A stretch of 64,000 nt of DNA. Source: PALSA-270 sp963770245. GTDB taxonomy: Bacteria; Acidobacteriota; Terriglobia; Terriglobales; Acidobacteriaceae. Within the stretch, counting starts at the first letter, position 1. Every line of letters begins with the position of its first letter. Below the pieces are notes generated by a model. The model was not told the origin of the DNA. It saw only the letters and a list, made by a program, of their open reading frames with translations, and did not search any database. The translations under genes and the position numbers were made by a program. The stretch covers positions 62,001 to 126,000 of the forward strand of contig CAVYOX010000015.1 in the NCBI GenBank assembly GCA_963770245.1, read 5' to 3'. Positions 26,184-34,241 of this stretch are shown here, piece after piece.

Positions 26184-26864
26184 TCAGACGGCAGCCGAGC
26201 GTACTTCGGTCAGATAGGTGCCGAGCCACTCGAGATATTCTTGCATACCTTCGCCGGTCTTTGCCGAAACCCGCAAAACCGGTATACCCGGCCGCACCGC
26301 CTGGATGTTGCCAAACGCCCTCTCCCAGTCGAAATCCGCCGCCGATGCCAGGTCGGTTTTGGTGACGATGACGACGTCTGCGCTATGGAAAATCGTGGGG
26401 TATTTCAGCGGCTTGTCTTCTCCTTCAGTCACCGATATCAGAACCAGGCGAAGGTCTTCTCCCAAATCATAGGCGGATGGACAGACCAGGTTGCCGACGT
26501 TTTCAATGAACAGATAGTCCAACTGGTTGAGGTCCCACTCTTGCAGGGCTTTGTCCACCATGGCGGCTTCGAGGTGACAAAGCGTCCCGGTGGTGATTTG
26601 TTTGACCGGCGCCTGACTGCGAGCCAGCCGGACAGCGTCATTCTCGGTGGCCAGATCGCCCACCAAGGCGGCCACCCGGTAGTTCGGGCGAAGAAGAGTC
26701 AGAGTTTTTTCAAGGAAGGCGGTCTTCCCCGAGCCCGGGCTCGAGACCAGGCTGACAACGAACACTCCGGCGGTGCGAAACCGACTGCGCAGCCCTCGGG
26801 CCACGACGTCATTCTGCTTCAGCACATTCTTGCGAACTTCGACCAAACGGGGTTCTCGTTTCAT
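26184..26864 (-). CDS. hypB: Hydrogenase nickel-insertion GTPase HypB
   Basis: A 226-residue SIMIBI GTPase that drives nickel insertion into the hydrogenase large subunit. It has the P-loop SSPGSGKTAFLEKTL, the G-domain metal site TTGTLCHLEAAMV, IENVGNLVCP, and VVIVTKTDL for guanine recognition. The N-terminal CxxCGC site and the His-rich stretch of some HypBs are absent, so this is the short form that relies on the G-domain site and other nickel donors; the His-rich permease loop may compensate. The ATG at 26864 overlaps the hypA stop (ATGA), so translation is coupled. The open frame to 26951 is not used. Confidence 0.95.
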   Translation of the reverse strand: MKREPRLVEVRKNVLKQNDVVARGLRSRFRTAGVFVVSLVSSPGSGKTAFLEKTLTLLRPNYRVAALVGDLATENDAVRLARSQAPVKQITTGTLCHLEAAMVDKALQEWDLNQLDYLFIENVGNLVCPSAYDLGEDLRLVLISVTEGEDKPLKYPTIFHSADVVIVTKTDLASAADFDWERAFGNIQAVRPGIPVLRVSAKTGEGMQEYLEWLGTYLTEVRSAAV

Positions 26865-27205
26865 TCGAGCATCTCCAGTGCCACCACTTCCAGTTCTTTG
26901 CCCTGCACGATTTCCGGTGTCGGCGTCCCACATTCCGAGCAGCAAAACCACTGCACTGAACTGAGGCTCCGTTGCGCCTGGCAGTGGGGACAGAAAACGA
27001 TGACGGGAACGTCCTCGAAGATCAGGCGTGAGCCTTCGAGACAGGTGTCCTCGCAGGCCATTTCGTAGGACGAGAGTAGGGCTTCTTTCGCCACTCCGGA
27101 CAGGGCACCGAGCCTCAGATGTACCGCAGAGATGCGCCCCCCGCGGTGCTCGATTTCTTCCTGCGCCAGCTCGACGATGCTCATGGCGATCGAAAGCTCA
27201 TGCAT
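26861..27205 (-). CDS. hypA: Hydrogenase nickel metallochaperone HypA
   Basis: A 114-residue nickel chaperone. The N-terminus is MHELSIAMSIVE, in which His2 is a nickel ligand. The zinc domain has C-P-H-C and C-S-E-C pairs (FCPHCQAQ, WFCCSECGTPTPEI). It hands nickel to HypB and the hydrogenase precursor. Its start overlaps the hypF stop by 8 bases and its stop overlaps hypB, so the three genes are tightly coupled. Confidence 0.95.
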   Translation of the reverse strand: MHELSIAMSIVELAQEEIEHRGGRISAVHLRLGALSGVAKEALLSSYEMACEDTCLEGSRLIFEDVPVIVFCPHCQAQRSLSSVQWFCCSECGTPTPEIVQGKELEVVALEMLE

Positions 27206-29498
27206 AGCTTGGCTCGATGGCTACGCCAGGCCTCTCGATCGGGTCGAACCGACCGAACGCCGTTAGGGCGGCTTGTCCGAGACTTATGCCGCCGTCGTTT
27301 GGAGGGACGGCGTGGTTGGTCCAGAGCTCGAGACGGCCGCCGGCCAGCAAGCAGTTCAAATCATCGAGCAGCAACTCGTTCTGGAAAACTCCTCCGGAGA
27401 GCACAACCGTGTCCAGCCCGTGATTTTGAGAAATCGCATGCAAGGCGTCCCCTAGGCCCTGAGCGATCCCCCGCTGGAAAGCGCGCGCAATCTCTCGCAC
27501 CTCGCGGCCGCGCAGTCGGTCCCGGATGACCGCCTGAAGCAGGGGACGGAAATCCAGTTCCTCGCCGTCGAAAGGGAAAGGATACGCTTCTTTGCAGGCT
27601 GCGCTCCCTGCCAGTTGCTCGAGCCACATGGCGGCCTGCCCTTCGAAGCTAATCTCTCGGGAAAAACCTAGCAACGCAGCCGCAGCATCAAAGAGGCGTC
27701 CTGCCGAGGTGGTCGAGAAGGTGCGGACGTCTTTGCGCACCAATTCGATAGCGTTCCGGTAGCGCGCCGGAAAGACAAAGGGAGGCGCCGTGAAATCGGG
27801 GAGATCGTCGAGTTGCGCCAGGAATCCGGCGGCCGCTTGTACCGGGAATTCGGCGGCAGCATCCCCACCCGCGAGTGAGGCTTGGCGCAGATGAGCGATG
27901 CGCTCGAAGCCTTCTTTTAGGCTTCCCACAAAGATCTCGCCGCCCCAGATGGTTCCGTCATCTCCGTATCCGGTGCCATCGAAACTGACTCCCACGACCC
28001 GCTTGGTCCATTGGCTGCGTTCGGCCAGCACGGAAGCCACATGAGCGCGATGATGCTGCACGGCATGGATTTCGGCACCGGGCAGGGCGGCGGCATGCGC
28101 CGTGGATGCGTATTGGGGGTGGAGATCGTGGACAATCACGAGATCCTCCCAGCGGACCTCGTACATCGAGACCAGGTCGTGAATGGTTTGCTTGAAAGCG
28201 CGCAACGACTGATAGTGGTCGAGATCCCCGATGTGCTCGCTGACGAACGCCTGCCCGTCGACGACCAGCGTGACCGCGTTCTTCAGGTCGGCACCGACAG
28301 CCAGCAGGGGACGAGCGGTGGGAAGAGTGGTCGCGGCGCCGGGTGCATACCCGCGGGCGCGACGCAGCAGCGTCGGTCCGAATACACCGACGCGCGCCAC
28401 CGAATCGTCGATCCGGCGAGCAATGGGACGTTGTCCGACCAGAAATACATCCGCGATTCCAGAAAGACGTTCTCGAGCGTCAGCGTCTTCGTAGGCGATG
28501 GGCTCGCTCGAACGGTTGGCGCTGGTCATGACCAGAATTTCCGGCGCGCCGGCGTCAAACAGCAGGTGGTGGAGCGGAGTATAGGGCAGCATCACTCCGA
28601 ACTCCTGGTTTCCCGGAGCGATTCCCGGGAGATCGAGCTTCGCCCTAGCGAGCACAATGGGACGGCCAATCGAGGTCAGAAGCGCTTCCGCATCACTCGA
28701 TAGTTGGACCAGAGTATGCGCCCGGGCGAGGTCTTTCGCCATCAATGCGAAAGGCTTTTCTTTCCGGAACTTGCGTTCCCGCAAAGCCCCAACGGCCGCA
28801 GCATTCCGGGCATCACATGCCAGATGGTACCCGCCGAGTCCCTTGACGGCCAGAATCTTCCCTTCGGCCAGCAGCCGAGCGGCAGCCCGCATATCACCCT
28901 CGTTTCCATCCTGGATTCGACCTTCGCCCTGCAACAAATAGCCGGGGCCGCACGCCGGGCAAGCGACAGGCTGCGCATGAAACCGCCGGTTTTCCGGATC
29001 GAGATATTCTCGAGCGCACAAATCGTCGAGCAACCAGTCTTTCATGGTGGTGTTCCGCCGGTCGTACGGCAGACTCAATAGGACGGTGTAGCGGGGCCCG
29101 CAATTGGTGCAATTGATGTAGGGGTAGCGGTAGCGCGGATCGGCGGGATCGAACAATTCTTTCAGGCAATCGTCGCACACCGGCAGGTCCGGGGAAACAC
29201 GCGCAGTCGGATGCTCTCGATGCTCGCTCTCGCGAATCGTGAATTCGCCGAAGCCCATGGGCTCGGCCGGCTCGACTTCCATTTCGACGATCTGGGCAGC
29301 CGGCGGAAGCTCACTCTTCAGGCTGTCGAAAAAAGCTTCGAGGCCTCTCTCCGCACCTTCCAAATGGATTTCCACTCCGGCTTCCGCATTCCGCACCCAT
29401 CCTTGCAGGGTATTGGCATGCGCCAGGCGATAGACGAACGGGCGAAAGCCAACCCCCTGCACAACTCCGCGGACCCGAATAAAACATGCTCTATTCAT
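27198..29498 (-). CDS. hypF: Carbamoyltransferase HypF
   Basis: A 766-residue enzyme making the carbamoyl group that becomes the CN ligands of the NiFe centre. The order is an acylphosphatase domain (VRGVVQGVGFRPFVYRLA), a zinc-finger region, a YrdC-like domain (LAVKGLGGYHLACDA, FRKEKPFALMAKDL), and a Kae1/TobZ-like domain (VVGVSFDGTGYGDDGTIWGG, VVLSGGVFQNELLL). In the zinc-finger region, C-D-D-C, C-T-N-C and C-P-A-C are present, but the pair before REY reads D-D-L-C, so its first Cys is replaced by Asp. Length is normal. It overlaps hypA by 8 bases and is 8 bases from the glutaredoxin gene. Confidence 0.95.
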   Translation of the reverse strand: MNRACFIRVRGVVQGVGFRPFVYRLAHANTLQGWVRNAEAGVEIHLEGAERGLEAFFDSLKSELPPAAQIVEMEVEPAEPMGFGEFTIRESEHREHPTARVSPDLPVCDDCLKELFDPADPRYRYPYINCTNCGPRYTVLLSLPYDRRNTTMKDWLLDDLCAREYLDPENRRFHAQPVACPACGPGYLLQGEGRIQDGNEGDMRAAARLLAEGKILAVKGLGGYHLACDARNAAAVGALRERKFRKEKPFALMAKDLARAHTLVQLSSDAEALLTSIGRPIVLARAKLDLPGIAPGNQEFGVMLPYTPLHHLLFDAGAPEILVMTSANRSSEPIAYEDADARERLSGIADVFLVGQRPIARRIDDSVARVGVFGPTLLRRARGYAPGAATTLPTARPLLAVGADLKNAVTLVVDGQAFVSEHIGDLDHYQSLRAFKQTIHDLVSMYEVRWEDLVIVHDLHPQYASTAHAAALPGAEIHAVQHHRAHVASVLAERSQWTKRVVGVSFDGTGYGDDGTIWGGEIFVGSLKEGFERIAHLRQASLAGGDAAAEFPVQAAAGFLAQLDDLPDFTAPPFVFPARYRNAIELVRKDVRTFSTTSAGRLFDAAAALLGFSREISFEGQAAMWLEQLAGSAACKEAYPFPFDGEELDFRPLLQAVIRDRLRGREVREIARAFQRGIAQGLGDALHAISQNHGLDTVVLSGGVFQNELLLDDLNCLLAGGRLELWTNHAVPPNDGGISLGQAALTAFGRFDPIERPGVAIEPSYA

Positions 29499-29506
29499 GG
29501 GGATGG

Positions 29507-29743
29507 CTATTCAAGATCCACGATGCAGCTCCGGCCTTGCCAGCCGACCTCGACCACACGGCCATCTTCGACCAGCAAAGGGATGTTGCGCTGGCCGCGC
29601 GCCAGCTCGCGCATGCGGCTGCGGGCTGCGGGATCAGATTCGACGTCATATTCCACAAATTCCGAGCGCTTCCATTCCAGCCACTCCCGCATTTCGGCGG
29701 TGTGGGGGCAGCGCGCCGACCCATAAAGTTCAAGCCTGGCCAT
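29507..29743 (-). CDS. Glutaredoxin-like protein inside the hyp operon
   Basis: A 78-residue thioredoxin-fold protein (MARLELYGSARCPHTAEMRE). The active-site position reads C-P-H-T, so only the N-terminal Cys of the usual C-P-x-C remains, compatible with a monothiol mechanism. NIPLLVEDGRVVEVGW is the cis-Pro glutathione-binding part. It is located between the SIS gene (overlap of 14 bases) and hypF (8-base gap), which links it to hydrogenase maturation, perhaps for redox protection or Fe-S/metal handling; this is inference. The ATG at 29743 is the family start; an earlier codon at 29776 would lie deep in the SIS gene. Confidence 0.8.
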   Translation of the reverse strand: MARLELYGSARCPHTAEMREWLEWKRSEFVEYDVESDPAARSRMRELARGQRNIPLLVEDGRVVEVGWQGRSCIVDLE

Positions 29744-30914
29744 GGCCGAGCACCTCGAGCGCTTCCCGAAGGACATGGTAGATCGAAGCCTGGACTTCCT
29801 GAATGCGCGGTATGTAGTCCGAGCGCACGACGATGGGAAAATCAGCCAGGCCCCGACGCTTGATTTCGCCGCCGTCGTAACCGACCAGAGCCACGGTCAG
29901 CAGCTTCCGTTTACGGGCTTCCTCAAGCGCCATGATGATGTTGCGCGATCCGCCGCTGGTCGAAATGCCGATGGCCACGTCTTCCGGACGGGCCTGGGCG
30001 ATCAACTGGCGTAAAAAGATGGCGTCGGAACCAATGTCATTGGCGACCGCGGTGAGATTGGCGGGCTCGAGAGCGAGCGAAATCGCCGGAACTGGCCGGA
30101 AGCCGGAAGGAGGAAGCACGCAATCAATCGCGAAGTCGTTCGCGTCGGTCGCAGAGCCGCCATTGCCAAACACGATAAGTTTGCCGCCGGCGCGCAGGCG
30201 ATGACCGATCCCTAACGCAGCGTTGCCGATTGGCTCGGCTTCTTCCCGGGCGACCTGTCGGCGCAGTTCGGCATCGTCGTGCACCTTGATCAGGATGGAA
30301 GCCGCGACCTCCCCTACCAGGTCCGGAGTGGACTGCTTCTCGGTTCCAAGAAAGGGATAGAGAAATCCCGACTCGCCCACGTCATGGCCCAGTTGGCGAT
30401 GTTCAAAGAAGACATGCACGGTTTCCCAGAGCACGTGGTAAAGAATCTCGACCATCTCCTGATGCATGAAGGGATCCGAGGTGGCCGCCTCCACCCCGTA
30501 GGAGCCTTCAGAGCCGGGCAGAGCGAAGGTCATCGCCCCTTGATCCTGCGCCTGCCGGAGCGCCGCCCAGACTTCGGGATCGCCGTCAGGCGGCCCGAAC
30601 CCCATGACGATGTCGGCGGGCTGAAGTATGGCCTCGATCCATGGCCGAAACAGGATCGAAAGGTCGAGCGCCGGCAGAGCGCGCTTGCCCACAATCACGG
30701 GATGAACGAATTCTACCGATACGTGCTGGGCGTCGGTGGCATAAGGGCCGCGCCCGAACGCCAGCAGGCGGCCTCCGCCGAGAAAGCGTTCGGACATGTC
30801 GCGGCACGCTTCGGCCAGACGCGGCGCCTCGCGCGAGAAAAACCCCTCGAACAGTTGGTTTCGTTCGAGCAACCGCTCTTCCACCTGACTGGCGAGTTCA
30901 CATGCGGATGCCAT
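29730..30914 (-). CDS. Tandem SIS-domain (GmhA-like) protein in the hyp operon
   Basis: A 394-residue protein with two sugar-isomerase (SIS) domains. The second (about 205-390) is close to phosphoheptose isomerase GmhA: GGKLIVFGNGGSATDAND, then ISTSGGSRNIIMALEEAR. The first (about 15-190) is more divergent (GGGRLLAFGRGPYATDAQ, VEFVHPVIVGKRALP) and lacks the S-T-S-G phosphosugar loop. SIS proteins occur in hyp clusters of some oxygen-tolerant (group 1h/5) [NiFe]-hydrogenases, to my recollection, but their role there is not established. The gene starts 12 bases after hypE and overlaps the glutaredoxin gene, so it is clearly part of the operon. Confidence 0.82.
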   Translation of the reverse strand: MASACELASQVEERLLERNQLFEGFFSREAPRLAEACRDMSERFLGGGRLLAFGRGPYATDAQHVSVEFVHPVIVGKRALPALDLSILFRPWIEAILQPADIVMGFGPPDGDPEVWAALRQAQDQGAMTFALPGSEGSYGVEAATSDPFMHQEMVEILYHVLWETVHVFFEHRQLGHDVGESGFLYPFLGTEKQSTPDLVGEVAASILIKVHDDAELRRQVAREEAEPIGNAALGIGHRLRAGGKLIVFGNGGSATDANDFAIDCVLPPSGFRPVPAISLALEPANLTAVANDIGSDAIFLRQLIAQARPEDVAIGISTSGGSRNIIMALEEARKRKLLTVALVGYDGGEIKRRGLADFPIVVRSDYIPRIQEVQASIYHVLREALEVLGHGQA

Positions 30915-30926
30915 ACATGGGTTGGA

Positions 30927-31967
30927 TCAACAGATTCGTGGCAAAGGGTCGCCGACCAGCATATCTACGATTCGGCTGCCCCCGTAAAGGGTCGTCACTA
31001 GAACCGTGCCGGCCGGCTGTTCCCGAACTTCTCCGATGACCTGGGCTTCGCTTCCGCCGGGTGCCAGGCTCAGAGCGTTGATCGCGGCATCGGCGTATTC
31101 GGGGGAGACGACCGCCAGAAACTGCCCCTCATTCGCAATATGAAGGGGATCGAGCCCCAGCAACTCACAGGCGCCGCGGACCACGTCGTGCACCGGAATC
31201 TGGTCTTCGAAAAGAACCATGCCCAGGCCACAGTCGCGCGCCAGTTCGTTTAACGAGGTCGCGGCACCGCCGCGGGTTGGATCGCGCATCCAGCGGATCC
31301 CGGGCGCAGCGGCGGCCACCAGAGTCTCGATCAGAGGCAGCACGGAGCGGGTGTCGGAACGAAGATCAGCCTCGAAATCGAGGTCTCCCCGCGCCAGCAG
31401 AATCGTGATGCCGTGGTCGCCGATCGGACCTGAAATCAGAATCTTGTCGCCCGGCCGTACCGAAGCCGGATCGAGACGGACACCCTGCATCAGGCCCCCG
31501 ATTCCGGTGGTCGTCACATACATCTGGTCCGCCTTGCCGTGCTCGACAACTTTCGTGTCGCCGCCCGCGATCCGCACACCCGCGGCCTGGGCGGCCTTGG
31601 CAATGGCGCGAACTTCTGCTTCGAGAACCGCTGTCGGAAGTCCAGCTTCGAGCACACAGGAAACCACCAGGGTGTCGGCTCTCGCCCCCGAGACGGCAAG
31701 GTCATTGACCGTACCGTTCACCGCCAGCTCGCCGATCGAGCCTCCCGGAAAACTCAGGGGCTTGACCACAAAACTGTCGGTCGTGATGGCCACCTTTGTG
31801 CCGCCGATTTCGACATGGGCCGCATCGCCCAGAGGACCGGGCGTGCCACCAAACAGCAGCGGAGCGAAAAGACCCTCGACCAGTCTACGGCTGGCTTTTC
31901 CTCCAGCCCCGTGCGCCATCTCGATTTGGGTATCACGAAACCGGATGGCCGCGGGCTTCGCCTCCAT
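30927..31967 (-). CDS. hypE: Hydrogenase maturation protein HypE
   Basis: A 346-residue protein that dehydrates the carbamoyl group to cyanide on its C-terminal cysteine. MEAKPAAIRFRDTQIEMAHG, the glycine-rich GAGGKASRRLVEGLF, the ATP-binding TKVAITTDSFVV and NGTVNDLAVSGA, and the C-terminal P-R-I-C tail are all present. The start ATG at 31967 is chosen because it lies 14 bases after the hypD stop and matches the family; a longer open frame to 32225 overlaps hypD and is a shadow. Confidence 0.95.
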   Translation of the reverse strand: MEAKPAAIRFRDTQIEMAHGAGGKASRRLVEGLFAPLLFGGTPGPLGDAAHVEIGGTKVAITTDSFVVKPLSFPGGSIGELAVNGTVNDLAVSGARADTLVVSCVLEAGLPTAVLEAEVRAIAKAAQAAGVRIAGGDTKVVEHGKADQMYVTTTGIGGLMQGVRLDPASVRPGDKILISGPIGDHGITILLARGDLDFEADLRSDTRSVLPLIETLVAAAAPGIRWMRDPTRGGAATSLNELARDCGLGMVLFEDQIPVHDVVRGACELLGLDPLHIANEGQFLAVVSPEYADAAINALSLAPGGSEAQVIGEVREQPAGTVLVTTLYGGSRIVDMLVGDPLPRIC

Positions 31968-31981
31968 CGTCGCCCGGGAGC

Positions 31982-33112
31982 TCAGGCGATCAAGGTCAAC
32001 GGGTTCGCCCGTGCCGTCTTGCGGTGTTCGTAGCTGTAGAATGCGGCGCATGATCCCTCCGAAGACACCATGAGCGCCCCGATTGGGTGTTCCGGGGTAC
32101 ACTCGCGGCCAAAAAGCTTGCACTGATGCGGTCTCAAAACACCTTTCAGCACTTCGCCACACTGCGCGGCCAAAGGATCGGTCACGCGAATCCCGGGAAC
32201 CGCGAAGCGCTGTTCCGCGTCCCATTCGGCATAACTATCGCGCAGGCGCAAGGCCGACTGCGAGATGAAGCCCAGGCCTCGCCATTCGAAGTAGGGGCGA
32301 AGCTGGAAAACCTCCGCCATCGCCCGCAGAGCCGCGCGGTTGCCTTCCCAGGGAACGACCCGCTTGTATTGATTTTCTACCCGGGCTTCGCCCTTCCTCA
32401 ACTGGTGGAGGAGCATGACGACCGATTGCAGTATATCCAAGGGTTCGAAGCCCGAAACCACGATGGGCTTGCCTTCACTGCTCGCAATCCACTCATAGGG
32501 CCGGCAGCCGATGACAGTCGAGACGTGCCCTGGCCCGATGAAAGCGTCCAACCGCATGTCGGGGGATTCCAAAATGGCCCGGATCGCGGGAATGATGGTT
32601 ACGTGATTCGAGAAGACAGAAAAATTGCGGATGCCCTCGGCCTTGGCGCGCATCACCGTGAGCGCGGTCGAAGGGGCGGTGGTTTCAAATCCAATGGCAA
32701 AAAACATGACGTGCTTGTCGGGATTGAGCCGGGCCAGTTTTAGCGCATCCGAGGGGGAATAGACGATGCGAACATCCATGCCCCGGGCTTTGTGTTCGAG
32801 CGGACTGCCCTGGGTACCGGGCACTCGCATCATGTCGCCGAAGGCCGCAAGGATTACATCGGGCTGCTGCCCAATCGCAAGACCATCGTCAATCCTTCCC
32901 ATCGGAAGCACGCACACCGGGCAGCCCGGGCCGTGGATCATTTCGATGTTTTCGGGAAGGATGTCCTTCAGCCCGAAGCGATAGATGGCATGGGTGTGGC
33001 CGCCACACACTTCCATCAGGCGGTAGTGGCGTTCGCTGCCCGCGAGGCGGCGAATCTCCTCCGCCGTCCTTGAAATCAGCTCGGGTGCGCGAAACTCATC
33101 GACGAATCTCAT
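31982..33112 (-). CDS. hypD: Hydrogenase maturation protein HypD
   Basis: A 376-residue Fe-S protein that, with HypC, is the scaffold on which Fe(CN)2CO is built. Conserved cysteine motifs are MEVCGGHTHAIYRFGL, HGPGCPVCVLP and, in the C-terminal [4Fe-4S] region, CKLFGRECTPEHPIGA with SSEGSCAAFY. AIGFETTAPSTA is also present. Gene order hypC-hypD-hypE is the usual one. It begins 36 bases after hypC ends. Confidence 0.96.
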   Translation of the reverse strand: MRFVDEFRAPELISRTAEEIRRLAGSERHYRLMEVCGGHTHAIYRFGLKDILPENIEMIHGPGCPVCVLPMGRIDDGLAIGQQPDVILAAFGDMMRVPGTQGSPLEHKARGMDVRIVYSPSDALKLARLNPDKHVMFFAIGFETTAPSTALTVMRAKAEGIRNFSVFSNHVTIIPAIRAILESPDMRLDAFIGPGHVSTVIGCRPYEWIASSEGKPIVVSGFEPLDILQSVVMLLHQLRKGEARVENQYKRVVPWEGNRAALRAMAEVFQLRPYFEWRGLGFISQSALRLRDSYAEWDAEQRFAVPGIRVTDPLAAQCGEVLKGVLRPHQCKLFGRECTPEHPIGALMVSSEGSCAAFYSYEHRKTARANPLTLIA

Positions 33113-33148
33113 GCCGACCCCTCCCTGGCATCGAGTTCTCCAGCGGCC

Positions 33149-33424
33149 TCAGGAATTCTCAAGACCATAGCCCTGGACTTCCTGTACCGCTCCTTCCACC
33201 TCTCCGAGCATCCGCAGCGTATCCATCTGGTCGGTAGCATCCTGCTCGCTAATCTTGCTCATGGCGAAACCCACATGGATGAGCACCCAGTCGCCGGGTA
33301 CCGGCATGTCGTCCTGCAGCAGCCCCAAATCAATTTTGCGACGTACTCCGACGACATCGACCAGCGCGGAGGTGCGGTTGTCGGAGGAGATTTCGAGAAT
33401 CTTTCCTGGTATGGCTAGACACAT
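33149..33424 (-). CDS. hypC: Hydrogenase maturation chaperone HypC
   Basis: A 91-residue HypC/HupF chaperone. The N-terminus MCLAIPGKIL carries the essential Cys2 that binds the Fe(CN)2CO intermediate with HypD. The small barrel continues VDVVGVRRKIDLGLL and VPGDWVLIHVGFAM. The ATG at 33424 has GGGAGGA just upstream and gives the required M-C start; the longer open frame to 33469 would bury Cys2. It is the first gene of the operon, whose promoter should lie in 33425-33508. Confidence 0.96.
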   Translation of the reverse strand: MCLAIPGKILEISSDNRTSALVDVVGVRRKIDLGLLQDDMPVPGDWVLIHVGFAMSKISEQDATDQMDTLRMLGEVEGAVQEVQGYGLENS

Positions 33425-33508
33425 GCGACATCCTCCCGGCAGATCATGGTTTGCCTCATGCCCGTCCATCTTCTAAAACCTCGCCCCGCTGCCTGAAATC
33501 GCCGCGAC

Positions 33509-33680
33509 TCACGATTGTTTGCGAGCGGTGATGTCAAAGCTAAGCTTGAGATCGTCTTTGAGCTTCACCGCGCCCCCGGCGTCAGAAACCGGCTTGATTT
33601 CATAGATTTCACAGTCGCTTTGGCGCACGGAAAACTCTCCGGCAGCCCACAAGGTATCCCCCACGAGCGTCACTCGAGCC
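33509..33680 (-). pseudogene. YceI-family C-terminal remnant
   Basis: On the minus strand a frame without a usable start reads GDTLWAAGEFSVRQSDCEIY, then IKPVSDAGGAVKLKDDLKL and SFDITARKQS before a stop at 33509-33511. This is the end of a YceI-like lipid-binding lipocalin (consensus 'F-IRQTDFGIKPVS-AGG-VKVKDEL-I-FD'). Upstream the frame is broken (stop near 33690) and no N-terminal YceI sequence or signal peptide is found. It is a decayed gene next to the hyp operon start. Confidence 0.65.
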
Positions 33681-33969
33681 GACACCGGTCAGATCGATGG
33701 AAAGGAATTTCGTCGTGCGGTGCGGCGGCCCGATGGAACGCATTTTACGCTGTTTCGGCCTCAGGCGGACATCCCGGCGCTGGTATTTCCTCTGGCGCCA
33801 GAGCCATCGAACTGCAATCTGGCTGGTGCGGCCCCGCGGCACCCCCAAGGCGCCATCCTAGCAGTACCCCTACCCGGCATTCCGCCAACAACTACAGCAT
33901 TTCCCTTATTCATTTCGCTGCCGAGCTGTGCGAAAAAGAGCTTTCGGGTTCACACTAAGGAGCACTGGG

Positions 33970-34218
33970 ATGGTCTCGAAGTGCGCAAATCCAGGGTGCG
34001 ATGCCCGGCTTCACTACTTCCGGGACGGACGCCTTTATCAGTTCGAGAGCAGGTCCGGAGGCGGGGCGTCGGTTCGGAATGTGCGAAACTACTGGCTCTG
34101 TGGTCCGTGCTCCGCCAGGCTGGCTCTCACCTTTACTCCCGGGAAGGGCGTTGCGGTGATTCCCCTGTCTCTCGCTTCCCACCTACGCCATGCCTGCGAG
34201 GGTATGCCGCTAGACTAG
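33970..34218 (+). CDS. Small zinc-ribbon-like protein
   Basis: An 82-residue protein with two Cys pairs: KCANPGCDARLHYFRDGRLY at the N-terminus and NYWLCGPCSARLALTFTPG after an ~25-residue linker. The C-x4-C/C-x2-C spacing suggests one zinc-binding ribbon. I know of similar short proteins in Acidobacteriota but not of a named family or function. AAGGAG at 33957-33962 fits the ATG at 33970; an open frame to 33928 is not needed. It lies just before glgX but shows no clear link to it. Confidence 0.7.
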   Translation: MVSKCANPGCDARLHYFRDGRLYQFESRSGGGASVRNVRNYWLCGPCSARLALTFTPGKGVAVIPLSLASHLRHACEGMPLD

Positions 34219-34241
34219 GCCTAGACTAAACTAAGCCAGAC

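Noticed and set aside
25932..27068. 378-codon open frame antisense to the permease and hypBA
   Set aside because: hypA, hypB and the permease are certain; this frame has no motif.
31968..32225. N-terminal extension of hypE
   Set aside because: It overlaps hypD and is not family-like; the ATG at 31967 gives the normal HypE start.
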